A stretch of DNA of 64,000 bases, from assembly GCF_030408395.1 (NCBI RefSeq), contig NZ_CP046980.1, positions 124,001 to 188,000 on the forward strand. Direction: 5' to 3'. The notes under the pieces are model-generated. The model did no database searches and was not told where the DNA came from. It saw only the letters and a program-made list of their open reading frames with translations. Positions 41,201 to 50,378 of the stretch are shown here, one piece after another. The DNA comes from Corynebacterium aquatimens (GTDB lineage: Bacteria; Actinomycetota; Actinomycetes; Mycobacteriales; Mycobacteriaceae). The position numbers and the translations under genes were made by a program. Positions within the stretch are counted from its first letter, which is position 1. Each line of letters starts with the position of its first letter.

Positions 41201-43579
41201 GTGGCGACAATGCTCTACCGGCTGGGCAAATGGTCCTTCCTGAATAAGTGGAAGGTGATCGTTGCCTGGGTGCTGCTCTTCGTCGGTGGGGCACTCGGCG
41301 CGGTCACGCTCTCCAAGCCGCTGACGAGTGACTTTGCTATTTCTGGCACGCCATCTATCGACGCGCTGGTGACGCTGACCGAGCAATTCCCCGATCAATC
41401 CGATCCCGTCCAGGCCCCCACCGTGAACCTCGTGTTCGCGGCGCCGCAGGGAGATAGTTTGGCCAACCACACCGACGCCATCGACGCCACGGTGGGCTAC
41501 ATCAAAGACAACCTCAGCGGCATCAAGGGCGACCAGCGCTTTGGTAATCCGGTAGAGATCAACAAAGCCCAAACCGAACAGATCGTCTCCATGATGACGG
41601 AGATGGGGTTGCCGAAAGAACGCGCCGAAGCTGATGCGCACAACGTTCGCCTCGTGTCCGACGACGGCAGGATCGGCTACACCACCTTTGAATTCGGCGC
41701 TGAAACCTCCATGCAGGTCACCGATGAAGAGCGCGCGGTGGTGGACCGGGCACTGGAAATCGGCCGGGAACGCGGGCTTCAGGTTGAGGCCGGCGGGCCG
41801 GGATTCGGTGAGCCAATCCAGATCAAGTCCACCTCTGAGATCGTCGGTATCGCGATTGCCTTTTTGGTCATGATGGTGACCTTCGGCTCCCTCATTGCTG
41901 CCGGCATGCCGGTCATTACCGCAGTGGTGGGGGTGGGCCTAGGCGCTTTCCTCACGTTGATTGTGACCAACTGGGTGGACCTCAATGAGGTCACGCCGGT
42001 TATGGCCATCATGATCGGCCTGGCCGTGGGAATCGACTACGCGCTGTTCATTCTGTCGCGCTACCGCCAGGAGCGCAGGCACCTCCCCGGGCCTGAAGCT
42101 GCTGGCTTAGCGACGGGCACCGCGGGTTCGTCCGTGGTCTTCGCCGGAAGCACCGTCTTCACGGCGCTCGTCGCGCTTGTCCTCGCGCGCATCGAATTCT
42201 TGTCGTGGATGGGCTTGTCCGCTGCGCTCACGGTCGCCATTGCTGTGGCCGTGGCGATCACACTCCTACCTGCCCTCATGGGCCTGTTCGGCGACAAGAT
42301 GTTTGGGGTGCGCCTGCCTTTCGTCGCTAAGCATGATGAAAACGGCCGAACCATGGGCCGCGCCTGGGTGAATTTTGTCGCGAAGGCTCCCGCGCTGGTG
42401 ATGGCTGTGGTCGTGTTGGCGCTGGGTGGGCTCGCGTTGCCCGCGCTGAACATGGAGCTGTCCCTTCCTTCGGACTCCAACAGCGACACCGACACCACGC
42501 AGCGTAAATCCGCCGACCTGATGGCCGAGGGATTCGGACCCGGCGTGAACGCGCCGTTCCTCCTCGTCGTTGATGCGCACGATGCGAAGCCCGATTCAGA
42601 AGGCCTCAAGCCCTACATCAACCTCATCCCCGACGAGCAAGCCCCTGGCCCGCAGAAAAAGGCTGCTTTGGCCACGTTCATGTACGCGATGGAGCGCGCT
42701 GGGACGAGCGCGGGGATCACCCACGCGCAGCTCGTCGGCGTCAACGAAGACATGACGGCCGCCCAGATCCTGGCCACGCCGAAGACGGGCCCGGACGACG
42801 AATACACCGTGGATACCGCCCACGCGCTGCGCGAAATCGATCGTGAGATTGAGGACGTCACCGGCGCAAAGGTTGGATTGACCGGGTTCACGGCAGTCCA
42901 GATGGACATCACCGAAGCGTTAAGTGGCGCGATGCCGCTCTACCTCGCGATCGTCGTGGGTCTCGCCATCGTGCTGCTTATTCTGGTGTTCCGCTCGCTG
43001 CTCGTGCCGCTGGTAGCAGGCCTTGGCTTCCTGTTGTCCATGGCGGCATCTTTCGGCGTCACCGTCGCTGTGTTCCAGAACGGCTTCGGCGGCCTGGTCA
43101 ACACCCCCGGCCCGATCCTGTCATTCCTTCCGATCCTGCTGATCGGCGTTACCTTCGGTCTTGCCATGGACTACCAGGTCTTCCTGGTCACTCGCATGCG
43201 TGAGGAGTACACCCGCCTACGCAGTGCCGACAGTGACGACAGTGACGGCAGCGATTCCGACGCGCGCCTCCACGCGGTTGAACGATCCACCATCGAAGGT
43301 TTCACCCGCGGCGCCCGCGTGGTCACGGCCGCCGCGATCATCATGATCGCCGTCTTCGTTGCCTTCATTGACCAGCCGCTGCCATTCATCAAGATCTTCG
43401 GCTTCTCCCTCGGCGCCGCCGTGCTTTTCGACGCCTTCTTTGTCCGCATGGCCCTTGTTCCCGCCACGATGTTCATCCTGGGCAACGCAACGTGGTGGAT
43501 GCCCAAGTGGCTGGACAAAGCCCTGCCCAACCTTGACATCGAGGGCGAGGCGCTGGAAAAGGAATTCGCCCATGCCTGA
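41201..43579 (+). CDS. MMPL-family RND transporter
   Basis: A membrane protein of about 792 residues with two copies of the MMPL unit: one span, a large extracytoplasmic loop, then five to six spans. The first transmembrane block has FGSLIAAGMPVITAVVGVG and the conserved GLAVGIDYALFILSRYR; the second has GVTFGLAMDYQVFLVTRMREE. MMPL proteins use proton motive force to export lipids such as trehalose mycolates or siderophores; the substrate here is not decided. The GTG at 41201 is chosen because GAAGGG lies about nine bases upstream. Its end overlaps tgt by 8 bases. Confidence 0.9.
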   Translation: MATMLYRLGKWSFLNKWKVIVAWVLLFVGGALGAVTLSKPLTSDFAISGTPSIDALVTLTEQFPDQSDPVQAPTVNLVFAAPQGDSLANHTDAIDATVGYIKDNLSGIKGDQRFGNPVEINKAQTEQIVSMMTEMGLPKERAEADAHNVRLVSDDGRIGYTTFEFGAETSMQVTDEERAVVDRALEIGRERGLQVEAGGPGFGEPIQIKSTSEIVGIAIAFLVMMVTFGSLIAAGMPVITAVVGVGLGAFLTLIVTNWVDLNEVTPVMAIMIGLAVGIDYALFILSRYRQERRHLPGPEAAGLATGTAGSSVVFAGSTVFTALVALVLARIEFLSWMGLSAALTVAIAVAVAITLLPALMGLFGDKMFGVRLPFVAKHDENGRTMGRAWVNFVAKAPALVMAVVVLALGGLALPALNMELSLPSDSNSDTDTTQRKSADLMAEGFGPGVNAPFLLVVDAHDAKPDSEGLKPYINLIPDEQAPGPQKKAALATFMYAMERAGTSAGITHAQLVGVNEDMTAAQILATPKTGPDDEYTVDTAHALREIDREIEDVTGAKVGLTGFTAVQMDITEALSGAMPLYLAIVVGLAIVLLILVFRSLLVPLVAGLGFLLSMAASFGVTVAVFQNGFGGLVNTPGPILSFLPILLIGVTFGLAMDYQVFLVTRMREEYTRLRSADSDDSDGSDSDARLHAVERSTIEGFTRGARVVTAAAIIMIAVFVAFIDQPLPFIKIFGFSLGAAVLFDAFFVRMALVPATMFILGNATWWMPKWLDKALPNLDIEGEALEKEFAHA

Positions 43580-44831
43580 TCTCTCGTTCACAGTGGGCTC
43601 CACCCACGGCCGCGCGCGAAGCGGCGTGATCACAACTCCCCACGGGGACATTGCCACGCCTGCGTTCATTCCCGTTGCAACCAAGGCGACGGTGAAGATG
43701 CTCACCCCGGAGCAGGTCGCAGCCGCCGGTGCCCAGGCGGTCCTGTCGAATGCGTATCACCTGTACCTCCAGCCTGGCCCGGACATCGTCGATGAAGCCG
43801 GGGGTGTTGCGGCTTTTGAGAACTGGCGCGGCCCCACCTACACCGATTCCGGCGGCTTCCAGGTCTTGAGCCTGGGCGTGGGATTTAAAAAAATCCTCGC
43901 CATGGACGTTGCGGAGCTCACGGAAGGCGACATTCGCGCCGCGAAGAAAGACCGCATGGCGCGTGTCGACGACGACGGGGTGGACTTCAAATCCGTCATC
44001 GACGGCTCCTCCCACCGCTTCACGCCCGAGGTGTCCATGCAGATTCAGCACCAACTCGGTGCGGACATCATGTTTGCCTTTGATGAGCTCACAACGCTCG
44101 TCGATACGCGTGCGTACCAGGAGGAATCTGTGGCGCGCACCCACCGCTGGGCGCAGCGCTGCCTTGATGAGCACGACCGGCTGACCAACGCTCGCGCGAT
44201 CACCCATCCCGACCGGCCCAAGCAGTCGCTGTGGGGTGTGGTGCAGGGGGCGCAGTACGAGGATTTGCGCCGCCAAGCCACCCGCGGGCTCGTAGAAATT
44301 AGTGACCGCGCCCAGGCTGAGGGGCGGCGCGGTTTCGGCGGCTACGGCATCGGTGGCGCATTAGAAAAGAACATCCTGGGCACGATCACCAGCTGGGTCA
44401 CCGACGAACTCCCCGATGACAAACCGCGTCACATGCTGGGAATTTCTGAACCCGATGACCTGTTTGAGTGCATCGCCAACGGCGCCGACACGTTTGATTG
44501 CGTCGCCCCGACCCGCCTTGGCCGCCGCGGCGGCGTTTACACCCTCGACGGACGGATGAACCTCGCCGCCGCCAGGTTCAAACGGGATTTTGGCGGAATC
44601 GACGACGAGTTCGCCGCTGCGACCGGCGCCTACGTGTCCTCTAATTACTCCCGTGCTTACATCCACCACCTTTTAAAGGCGAAGGAATTCCTCGGCGGGA
44701 CCTTGTGCACGCTCCACAATTTGGAGTTCATGCTTCGCCTTGTGGACAACATCCGCGCCTCCATCGACGAAGGCCGGTTCGAGGAGTACCGTGCCGAATT
44801 CCTCGGCCGGTACTACGGGCCTCGCAGCTAA
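43572..44831 (+). CDS. tgt: tRNA-guanine transglycosylase homolog, zinc cysteines missing
   Basis: A 419-residue TIM-barrel protein of the Tgt family. Catalytic aspartates are present: Asp92 (TDSGGFQ) and Asp309 (FDCVAPTRLGRRGG). Three zinc cysteines of the classical CxCxxC before NYSRAY are replaced (Thr351, Ala353, Ser356 in ATGAYVSSNYSRAY), although His382 of LHN remains. Two substrate-pocket positions also differ: the bacterial FDEC is FDEL (Leu173), and GGLAVGE is GGALEKN. It may exchange guanine for a 7-deazaguanine in tRNA with altered specificity. Neighbours are a queuosine precursor transporter and GluQ. ATG at 43572, overlapping the MMPL gene. Confidence 0.82.
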   Translation: MPDLSFTVGSTHGRARSGVITTPHGDIATPAFIPVATKATVKMLTPEQVAAAGAQAVLSNAYHLYLQPGPDIVDEAGGVAAFENWRGPTYTDSGGFQVLSLGVGFKKILAMDVAELTEGDIRAAKKDRMARVDDDGVDFKSVIDGSSHRFTPEVSMQIQHQLGADIMFAFDELTTLVDTRAYQEESVARTHRWAQRCLDEHDRLTNARAITHPDRPKQSLWGVVQGAQYEDLRRQATRGLVEISDRAQAEGRRGFGGYGIGGALEKNILGTITSWVTDELPDDKPRHMLGISEPDDLFECIANGADTFDCVAPTRLGRRGGVYTLDGRMNLAAARFKRDFGGIDDEFAAATGAYVSSNYSRAYIHHLLKAKEFLGGTLCTLHNLEFMLRLVDNIRASIDEGRFEEYRAEFLGRYYGPRS

Positions 44832-45496
44832 GCGGTTTCCGCGCTCACGCGCTCCTCAGCCCGGCGCACGGCTGCGATGGTCGGGTACGTGATCGGCAAC
44901 AGCACGACCTCGAGCAAGGTCTTCCACAGGAATCCAACTGCCACGTAGTTCACAAATGCTTGCCACGAGTCGATTCCGATCACCGTGGCTGCGATGGAGC
45001 AGAACAACAAGGTGTCCGCGAATTCACCGACGACGGTCGAACCGATCAAACGTGCCCACAGGTTGCCGTGGCCCATGCGATTCTTCATCTCCTGCAGCAC
45101 CCACGCGTTGAGCAGCTGGCCCACGACGTAGCCGGCGAGCGATGCAGCAACGATCTGCGGAAGCAGGCCAAGAACAGCGGAGAACGTGTCCTGCATGTCG
45201 TAGAAGCTCGCCGCCGGCAGCCAGATCGCGATGTAGAAGGACGCGATGGCAAGCAACGCAATTCCGAATCCGGTGAACACCGCACGGCGGGCGGCCTTGA
45301 ACCCGTAGACTTCCGCCAACACATCGCCGATCACGTACGACAGCGGGAAGAGGAAGAACGCACCGTCGGTCACGAGGGGTCCGATCTCCACGCCCTTTTG
45401 GGCAGTGATATTTGAGATCAAGAACACCGCGCAAAAGACGGCGACGAGGTACGGAAACGGTGAGCGGGCCACTGGGTGAGTCACGGGTTGAGTCAT
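44828..45496 (-). CDS. Queuosine precursor transporter (YhhQ/QPTR, DUF165)
   Basis: A 222-residue membrane protein with about six spans and the YhhQ signature: [41 protein letters not shown] at the N-terminus and EFADTLLF in the fifth span. The family imports preQ0, preQ1 or queuine. No queC/D/E/F genes are seen, so the organism may depend on salvage. The stop overlaps the tgt end (convergent) and the ATG at 45496 nearly abuts the start of gluQ. Confidence 0.88.
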   Translation of the reverse strand: MTQPVTHPVARSPFPYLVAVFCAVFLISNITAQKGVEIGPLVTDGAFFLFPLSYVIGDVLAEVYGFKAARRAVFTGFGIALLAIASFYIAIWLPAASFYDMQDTFSAVLGLLPQIVAASLAGYVVGQLLNAWVLQEMKNRMGHGNLWARLIGSTVVGEFADTLLFCSIAATVIGIDSWQAFVNYVAVGFLWKTLLEVVLLPITYPTIAAVRRAEERVSAETA

Positions 45497-45502
45497 GCGC
45501 AA

Positions 45503-45508
45503 TATCAT
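45503..45508 (+). promoter_or_regulatory. -10 box of gluQ, leaderless
   Basis: TATCAT ends seven bases before the ATG at 45516, the spacing of a leaderless start, and no ribosome site is present. Confidence 0.4.
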
Positions 45509-45515
45509 GGCACAT

Positions 45516-46469
45516 ATGCACGACACTCGCCCCAACGATCACGCGGGCGCGGGCCGCTACGCCCCCTCACCCAGCGGCGATCTGCATTTTGGAAATCTAC
45601 GCACAGCCGTCCTGGCCTGGCTCTTTGCCCGTCAATCAGGCCGCGATTTCTACCTTCGCGTCGAGGACATCGATACCGCTCGCTCGTCGCAAGAGTCCGC
45701 GATCCGCCAGATCGAGGATCTCGAAGCCGTGGGCCTCGCCTTCGACCCGCCGGTTGTCTACCAATCGACGCGCCACGCCGCCTACGCGGAGGCCTTAGCC
45801 CAGCTCAACACCTATGAGTGCTTCTGCTCACGCAAGGACATTCGCGAGGCCACCTCAGCGCCTCACGCCCGCCCGGATCTTCAGCCCGGCATGTACCCCG
45901 GCACATGTAGGAACCTCACGCAGGAGCAGATCGCTTATCGACGGTCGGAATTTACCAAAAACAACCGCTCCCCAGCCATCCGTCTCAGAGCGAATTCTGA
46001 GAAATGGACAATCCACGACTTTTACCACGGGGAATACACCGGCCCAGTCGATGACGTAGTCCTCCACCGCGGCGGGATTGGTGACCAAGCCGACGATTGG
46101 GCGTACAACTTGGCCGTGGTCGTTGACGATGGTTACCAAAATATCGACCAGATCGTTCGCGGCGATGACCTTCTTCCCTCGGCGCCCACGCAGGCCTACA
46201 TCGCGCACGAACTGGGCGTGGAACAACGTTTTTACGTGCATGTTCCGCTTGTTGTCGCGGGCGATGGCCGTCGTTTAGCGAAACGCGATGGGGCAGTCAC
46301 TTTCAGGGAGATGTCCGCGAACGGGGGTACCCAACAGGTTGTGGAAACATTGTGTAAATCTATCGGCTACCCCGAAGTGAAAACGCTCAATGAGCTGCTG
46401 GAATGCTTTGATCCACACCGTTTATCCACAGAACCGTGGCTGTGGAATCCTGTGGATAACCTAAGTTAA
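45516..46469 (+). CDS. gluQ: Glutamyl-Q tRNA(Asp) synthetase
   Basis: A 317-residue paralog of the catalytic half of glutamyl-tRNA synthetase. [13 protein letters not shown] contains the HIGH-like motif (here HFGN) and LAKRDG the KMSKS equivalent. Anticodon-binding domains are absent, as in GluQ-RS, which attaches glutamate to queuosine in tRNA-Asp. Its presence implies that queuosine is made here. The CxC and later Cys (YECFC ... Y, GTC) fit the family zinc site. ATG 45516 is chosen for the leaderless -10; ATG 45507 is an alternative. Carries an 11-bp word copy at 45933. Confidence 0.87.
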   Translation: MHDTRPNDHAGAGRYAPSPSGDLHFGNLRTAVLAWLFARQSGRDFYLRVEDIDTARSSQESAIRQIEDLEAVGLAFDPPVVYQSTRHAAYAEALAQLNTYECFCSRKDIREATSAPHARPDLQPGMYPGTCRNLTQEQIAYRRSEFTKNNRSPAIRLRANSEKWTIHDFYHGEYTGPVDDVVLHRGGIGDQADDWAYNLAVVVDDGYQNIDQIVRGDDLLPSAPTQAYIAHELGVEQRFYVHVPLVVAGDGRRLAKRDGAVTFREMSANGGTQQVVETLCKSIGYPEVKTLNELLECFDPHRLSTEPWLWNPVDNLS

Positions 46470-46549
46470 ATTATTCTAAAACTTGAAAAACATTTAGAAA
46501 CGTCTCATAGTAAGCAGTAATTTCTAATCACATCCACAGAAAGATGCCC

Positions 46550-49402
46550 ATGAGACTCTCCAGAAAAATCACCGCCAGCGCCCTCGCCCTAACGCTCGGC
46601 GCAGGCGTACTCACCGCCCCGTACGCCGAAGCCCTTCCCGCCACTTTCCAAAGCCCTCCCGGTTTGAACATCGGCTATGAACGCGGTTGCCGGAACACAG
46701 TCTCCCACTCCGTGGAACCCGGACAGCATGCGCGCTTCTACGAACGTTCGGAATCAAACGGACAGGCCGTGGGGACATACCGTGTTGAAGATTGGATCAA
46801 CAAGCGTACGGAGTTTTACATCTGGGCTGAGGCTGTTCCCGAAGGTGATCGTATGTTCCGACTGCTTCAGTTCACCCCTGAGCTCCGCAACGTTTCGAAG
46901 CAGAACGTCACGTACAAGATTGAACGGGTAAAGCCTGGCGTCTACGCGTGGAAGGACGTCGCAACTTCTCAAGGCACGCAAGACGTTTCGGTGAAGGTCA
47001 CAGACACCCTGGGTCTTCGTGACTCAACGATAACCCTGGCACCGGGGGAATCCAAGAGTTCGTGGGCTCAGCTATCTGCATCAGACCTGAAAGAGAAGAA
47101 GGTTTGGATGTGGAAGATCACGGCCCCATTCGATCCGACAGATCGTGATCTGTACATGTCCCAGGCGCGCCCGGTCCTTGAAGGACACGCGGAACCGTGG
47201 CCGTTTGAAACTGACGAGTGCCAGCCCATGCTCCCGTCCCAACAGAAGACGGTGAGCGTCATCGCCGACGGTCGCGAGTACGACTCCGGCATTGTCGTGG
47301 CTAACGCCAAGGAGGACTATGAGCGCCTGACGGGAAGGGTTTTCTGGGCAGGCAAGCAGGTTGACAGAGCGCAGGTACGCGTTGATTCTGCAGGTAAAGT
47401 CTTTGTGACCTTGCAGCCGGGCTCCACTGGTGAGTGGGACGACAACAAGCCGAAGCAGCTTGATGTGGAGATCTGGGCGAAGCCACGTGAAAATACGAAG
47501 GATTCGATGTACGCGGCGTACAGCAACGAGCAGTTCTTGCGGATTGAGAATAAGGCAAGGCCTGGTTCGGTCGACCACAACTCGAAGAAGTTCGTGGGCA
47601 AGGTGAACATCGCTTCGTTCAACCCTGCTTACCCCGCCGAGAGCACGGTGCAAGCAGGAAAGACCCTCGAGATCTCTTTGGAAAAGACGATCACGGAGGT
47701 CATTGGTGGCCAGAAAGTCATCGATGGCACGACGTTTAGCGTCGCCAAGCCTGTTGGTGGTTGGAACGCGACGATTGATAAAAAAACTGGCACGTTGACT
47801 GTGGCCGCGCCGGCAGATGCGCGTGCCGGCGAGGTACAGGCGCTCGAGGTAACGGTCACCTACCCGGATGGCTCAAAGGACGTTTTGAAACCGGGTGTCA
47901 AGGTCGCCACCGAAGCCGACTTCCATAACCCGAAGTACGGCGAAGGAAAGGGTAAGCCCGGCGACACCATCATTTTGGAGCAGCTGACCCCAGGCATCCC
48001 GTCGGGCTCGACGTATGTGATCTCCCCAAACCAGATCCTCGGTGACTGGAAGCCGACCATTGATCCGAACACCGGCAAGATCACCGTTGTCATCCCGCCG
48101 AGCGCGAACGAGGGAGACGTGCAGCAAATTCTCGTCGACGTCACGTACCCGGACGGCACGAAAGACGAACGGGTACCGGCCAAGGTGACCGTCGAAAAGC
48201 CTGCGAGCCCTGGGGTTCCAACCAACCCGGTCACCGTGTACCCCGGTTACACCATCAACATCACCATTGGCGGCCCCGGTACTACGGCGACGATCGACCC
48301 GTCGAAGATCCCCGCTGGCTGGATCATCACCCCTGGGCCCGATGGGACCCTCACGGTCATTGTGCCCCCGGGATACAACGGGCCAGACAAGGTCACCATT
48401 CCAGTCACGGTGACGCAGCCAGGTGGCGGCACCAAGGTCATTGAGATTCCGGTCGTGGTGGAAAAGCCAGGCACACCGGGCACCCCGACGAATCCGATCA
48501 TCGTCTACCCAGGTGGACCGTACGTGATCAACCCAACGATCATCGGCAACCCCGCTGGCACGAAGTTTGAACTCGATCCAAAGTGGACGGCACCTGCGGG
48601 TTGGGTAGTCACCGTTGACCCGAGCACCGGCCAGCTGACGGTGACTGTTCCTAGCACGGCAAAACCCGGTGAGACGGTAACAATTCCGGTCAAGGTCACC
48701 CTGCCCAGCGGTGAAACCAAGATCATCGAGGTTCCGTTCGTGGTCGGCGGCGGCACAGTCGTTGGGCAGCCGGGCAACCCGATTATCGTGTACGTGCCAG
48801 GCGGCACGAACGCGGGCACGATCAAGCTTCCCGAAGGCTGGAGCTACGCCCGCGACGGCGACAAAATCACGATCATCGTCCCGCCCGGCGCTAACTCAGG
48901 CAACAACACCGTGGTGATCCCCGATGGCAAAGGCGGCGAGATCAAGATCAACGTCGAGGTCACACGGCCTGGTGCTGGCGGCTCCAGCGACAATGGGTCC
49001 TCGAACAAAATCAACCAATGCTTCCAGGACATGTCTTCGGAGGCTGGTCCATGGATGGCACTGCTTCCGCTGGGTCTGCTCTTCCTGATCGGTCTGCCAA
49101 TCGCCGGGCCATTCAGCCACGAGCTTGGTAAATCCATAGGAGCCGTAACCGACAAGCTGGGCATCAAAACCCCGGACTTCGGTAACGGTGGCCACGGTCG
49201 CCCACGCTCCGAAGCGGAGATCCAGGCAGGTATCGAGGCGCAGCGTCTCAACGAAATGTTTGGCCAGCAGATCGCTCAGGCCGCAGGCATCGGCCTCGCG
49301 CTGATCGGATTGTCCAGCCTGATCGGCTTCATCGGTTGGTACTGCAATGCCACGCCGGAGGAGCACGCGAAAGCCGGGGCTTCTTCGTCGCGAAGCAAGT
49401 GA
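46550..49402 (+). CDS. Large surface protein with YPDG repeats and C-terminal membrane anchor
   Basis: A 950-residue secreted protein. A signal peptide spans residues 1-30 (ALALTLGAGVLTAPYAEA). A unique N-terminal domain (about 30-330) with a few cysteines follows. From about 350 to 800 are beta-rich repeat units of about 90-100 residues that end in YPDGSKDV (437) or YPDGTKDE (532), with degenerate forms at about 620 and 716, joined by proline/glycine linkers (EKPGTPGTPTNPI). This is the Rib/YPDG adhesin style. Two membrane spans near residues 834-853 and 910-932 anchor it; no LPxTG is visible. A role in adhesion or surface layer is inferred. ATG 46550 (AGAAAG upstream) is preferred over 46544. 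Confidence 0.82.
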   Translation: MRLSRKITASALALTLGAGVLTAPYAEALPATFQSPPGLNIGYERGCRNTVSHSVEPGQHARFYERSESNGQAVGTYRVEDWINKRTEFYIWAEAVPEGDRMFRLLQFTPELRNVSKQNVTYKIERVKPGVYAWKDVATSQGTQDVSVKVTDTLGLRDSTITLAPGESKSSWAQLSASDLKEKKVWMWKITAPFDPTDRDLYMSQARPVLEGHAEPWPFETDECQPMLPSQQKTVSVIADGREYDSGIVVANAKEDYERLTGRVFWAGKQVDRAQVRVDSAGKVFVTLQPGSTGEWDDNKPKQLDVEIWAKPRENTKDSMYAAYSNEQFLRIENKARPGSVDHNSKKFVGKVNIASFNPAYPAESTVQAGKTLEISLEKTITEVIGGQKVIDGTTFSVAKPVGGWNATIDKKTGTLTVAAPADARAGEVQALEVTVTYPDGSKDVLKPGVKVATEADFHNPKYGEGKGKPGDTIILEQLTPGIPSGSTYVISPNQILGDWKPTIDPNTGKITVVIPPSANEGDVQQILVDVTYPDGTKDERVPAKVTVEKPASPGVPTNPVTVYPGYTINITIGGPGTTATIDPSKIPAGWIITPGPDGTLTVIVPPGYNGPDKVTIPVTVTQPGGGTKVIEIPVVVEKPGTPGTPTNPIIVYPGGPYVINPTIIGNPAGTKFELDPKWTAPAGWVVTVDPSTGQLTVTVPSTAKPGETVTIPVKVTLPSGETKIIEVPFVVGGGTVVGQPGNPIIVYVPGGTNAGTIKLPEGWSYARDGDKITIIVPPGANSGNNTVVIPDGKGGEIKINVEVTRPGAGGSSDNGSSNKINQCFQDMSSEAGPWMALLPLGLLFLIGLPIAGPFSHELGKSIGAVTDKLGIKTPDFGNGGHGRPRSEAEIQAGIEAQRLNEMFGQQIAQAAGIGLALIGLSSLIGFIGWYCNATPEEHAKAGASSSRSK

Positions 49403-49428
49403 GCCAGCTAGCGCGCTAGACTCAGCGC

Positions 49429-49791
49429 GTGCCCCAACGAAAGCTTTTCGCACTCTGCTTATCGACGATTGCCCTCACCCCAATCGTCCTTTCTGGCTGC
49501 ACGTTCTACTACGACCGGCCGACCGTGACCAGCACCATGACGACGACGGCGACCTTGTCCCCAGGCGAGGTCCCGCCGTCGTCATCGTCATTGGAGCCGA
49601 CTGCTGGGTCCAGCACTGTGCCGAGCAGTACCGTGCCGAGCAGCTCGTCCCTCAGCTCGACACTTCTTCCCGAACCCGAAAAAGTGGTCGCACGCTGCGG
49701 TAACCCGGGCAAAGAAGAGCGTGGAACGACCTACTACGTCGACGGCACGAAGGGTTTGACTCAGCTCTGCTACGACCTCATGCCTGAGTAA
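49429..49791 (+). CDS. Putative lipoprotein
   Basis: A 120-residue protein with a leader and lipobox (LTPIVLSGC, Cys24). A Ser/Thr/Pro-rich linker (residues about 35-80) precedes a small domain with two cysteines (VVARCGNPGKEERGTTYYVDGTKGL). GTG start. It follows the surface-protein gene after 26 bp and ends at the terminator at 49797. Function unknown. Contains the 11-bp word at 49457. Confidence 0.75.
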   Translation: MPQRKLFALCLSTIALTPIVLSGCTFYYDRPTVTSTMTTTATLSPGEVPPSSSSLEPTAGSSTVPSSTVPSSSSLSSTLLPEPEKVVARCGNPGKEERGTTYYVDGTKGLTQLCYDLMPE

Positions 49792-49796
49792 GGCAA

Positions 49797-49826
49797 AAAA
49801 TTAAGCCCCAGCATGAGCCGGGGCTT
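49797..49826. terminator. Bidirectional terminator between lipoprotein gene and tRNA-Ser
   Basis: Stem AAGCCCC / GGGGCTT with a 10-base loop. On the minus strand it is followed by TTAATTTTTT, a typical terminator for the leftward tRNA; on the plus strand it follows the lipoprotein stop by about 11 bp. Confidence 0.85.
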
Positions 49827-49829
49827 TGG

Positions 49830-49915
49830 CGGAGGATGTGGGATTTGAACCCACGAGGGTATTGCTACCCGCACGCGTTCCAGGCGTGTGACATAGGCCG
49901 CTAGTCGAATCCTCC
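49830..49915 (-). tRNA. tRNA-Ser(GGA)
   Basis: Minus-strand cloverleaf of 86 nt: acceptor GGAGGAT / ATCCTCC, anticodon loop CTGGAAC (anticodon GGA), large variable arm, T arm TGGGTTCAAATCCCA. CCA is not encoded. Confidence 0.95.
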
Positions 49916-49971
49916 TAGGACGCTAAAGCGTCGAGCACTCACTTTAGCGGATTGGACGGTGGTGACAAAAT

Positions 49972-49982
49972 CGTCGATAAGC
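49972..49982 (+). repeat. Intergenic copy of the 11-bp word CGTCGATAAGC
   Basis: An exact copy between tRNA-Ser(GGA) and the SRP RNA gene, 515 bp from the copy at 49457. All starts are listed in the entry at 3601. Confidence 0.75.
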
Positions 49983-50036
49983 GTGCTCTGAGCGTGCTTT
50001 TTGAAAGCCTTGAGAAAGCCAACTAGACTACCCAAC

Positions 50037-50124
50037 AGGATCCCACGCGGTGCTTATCTTGTGAACTCCCCCAGGGCGGGAACGCAGCAAGGGTCAGCGA
50101 GCTCTGGCAGGTGCGTGGGGTCCC
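50037..50124 (+). ncRNA. ffs: Signal recognition particle RNA, small (4.5S) type
   Basis: A hairpin RNA whose ends pair (GGATCCCACGC with GCGTGGGGTCC). The apical part has the conserved SRP domain IV: AACTCCCCCAGGGCGGGAACG with the GCAGCAAGGGT asymmetric loop. A T6 run follows at 50125. Small bacterial SRP RNAs in corynebacteria lie near dnaX, as here. Confidence 0.88.
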
Positions 50125-50378
50125 TTTTTTGTGCGCAAGATGGGCGGGAAATTGGGGTTATCCACAGCCTACGCACTGTTCAACCTGCGGATTTGCGTTT
50201 TGTCCACAGGTGGGGAGGTTCTTGTCCCGTTGTGTTGTCGGGACCGGTTGCTATCGTGAAAGCATGTCAAAAAGACATAGAACAAACAAGCGTATAAAAG
50301 TTCTCTAAGGCTGCAAAAATAGCCTTGAATCGTTCATACGTACGAGTGTACAATTGAGATTGTAGGGAGGGATGCACA

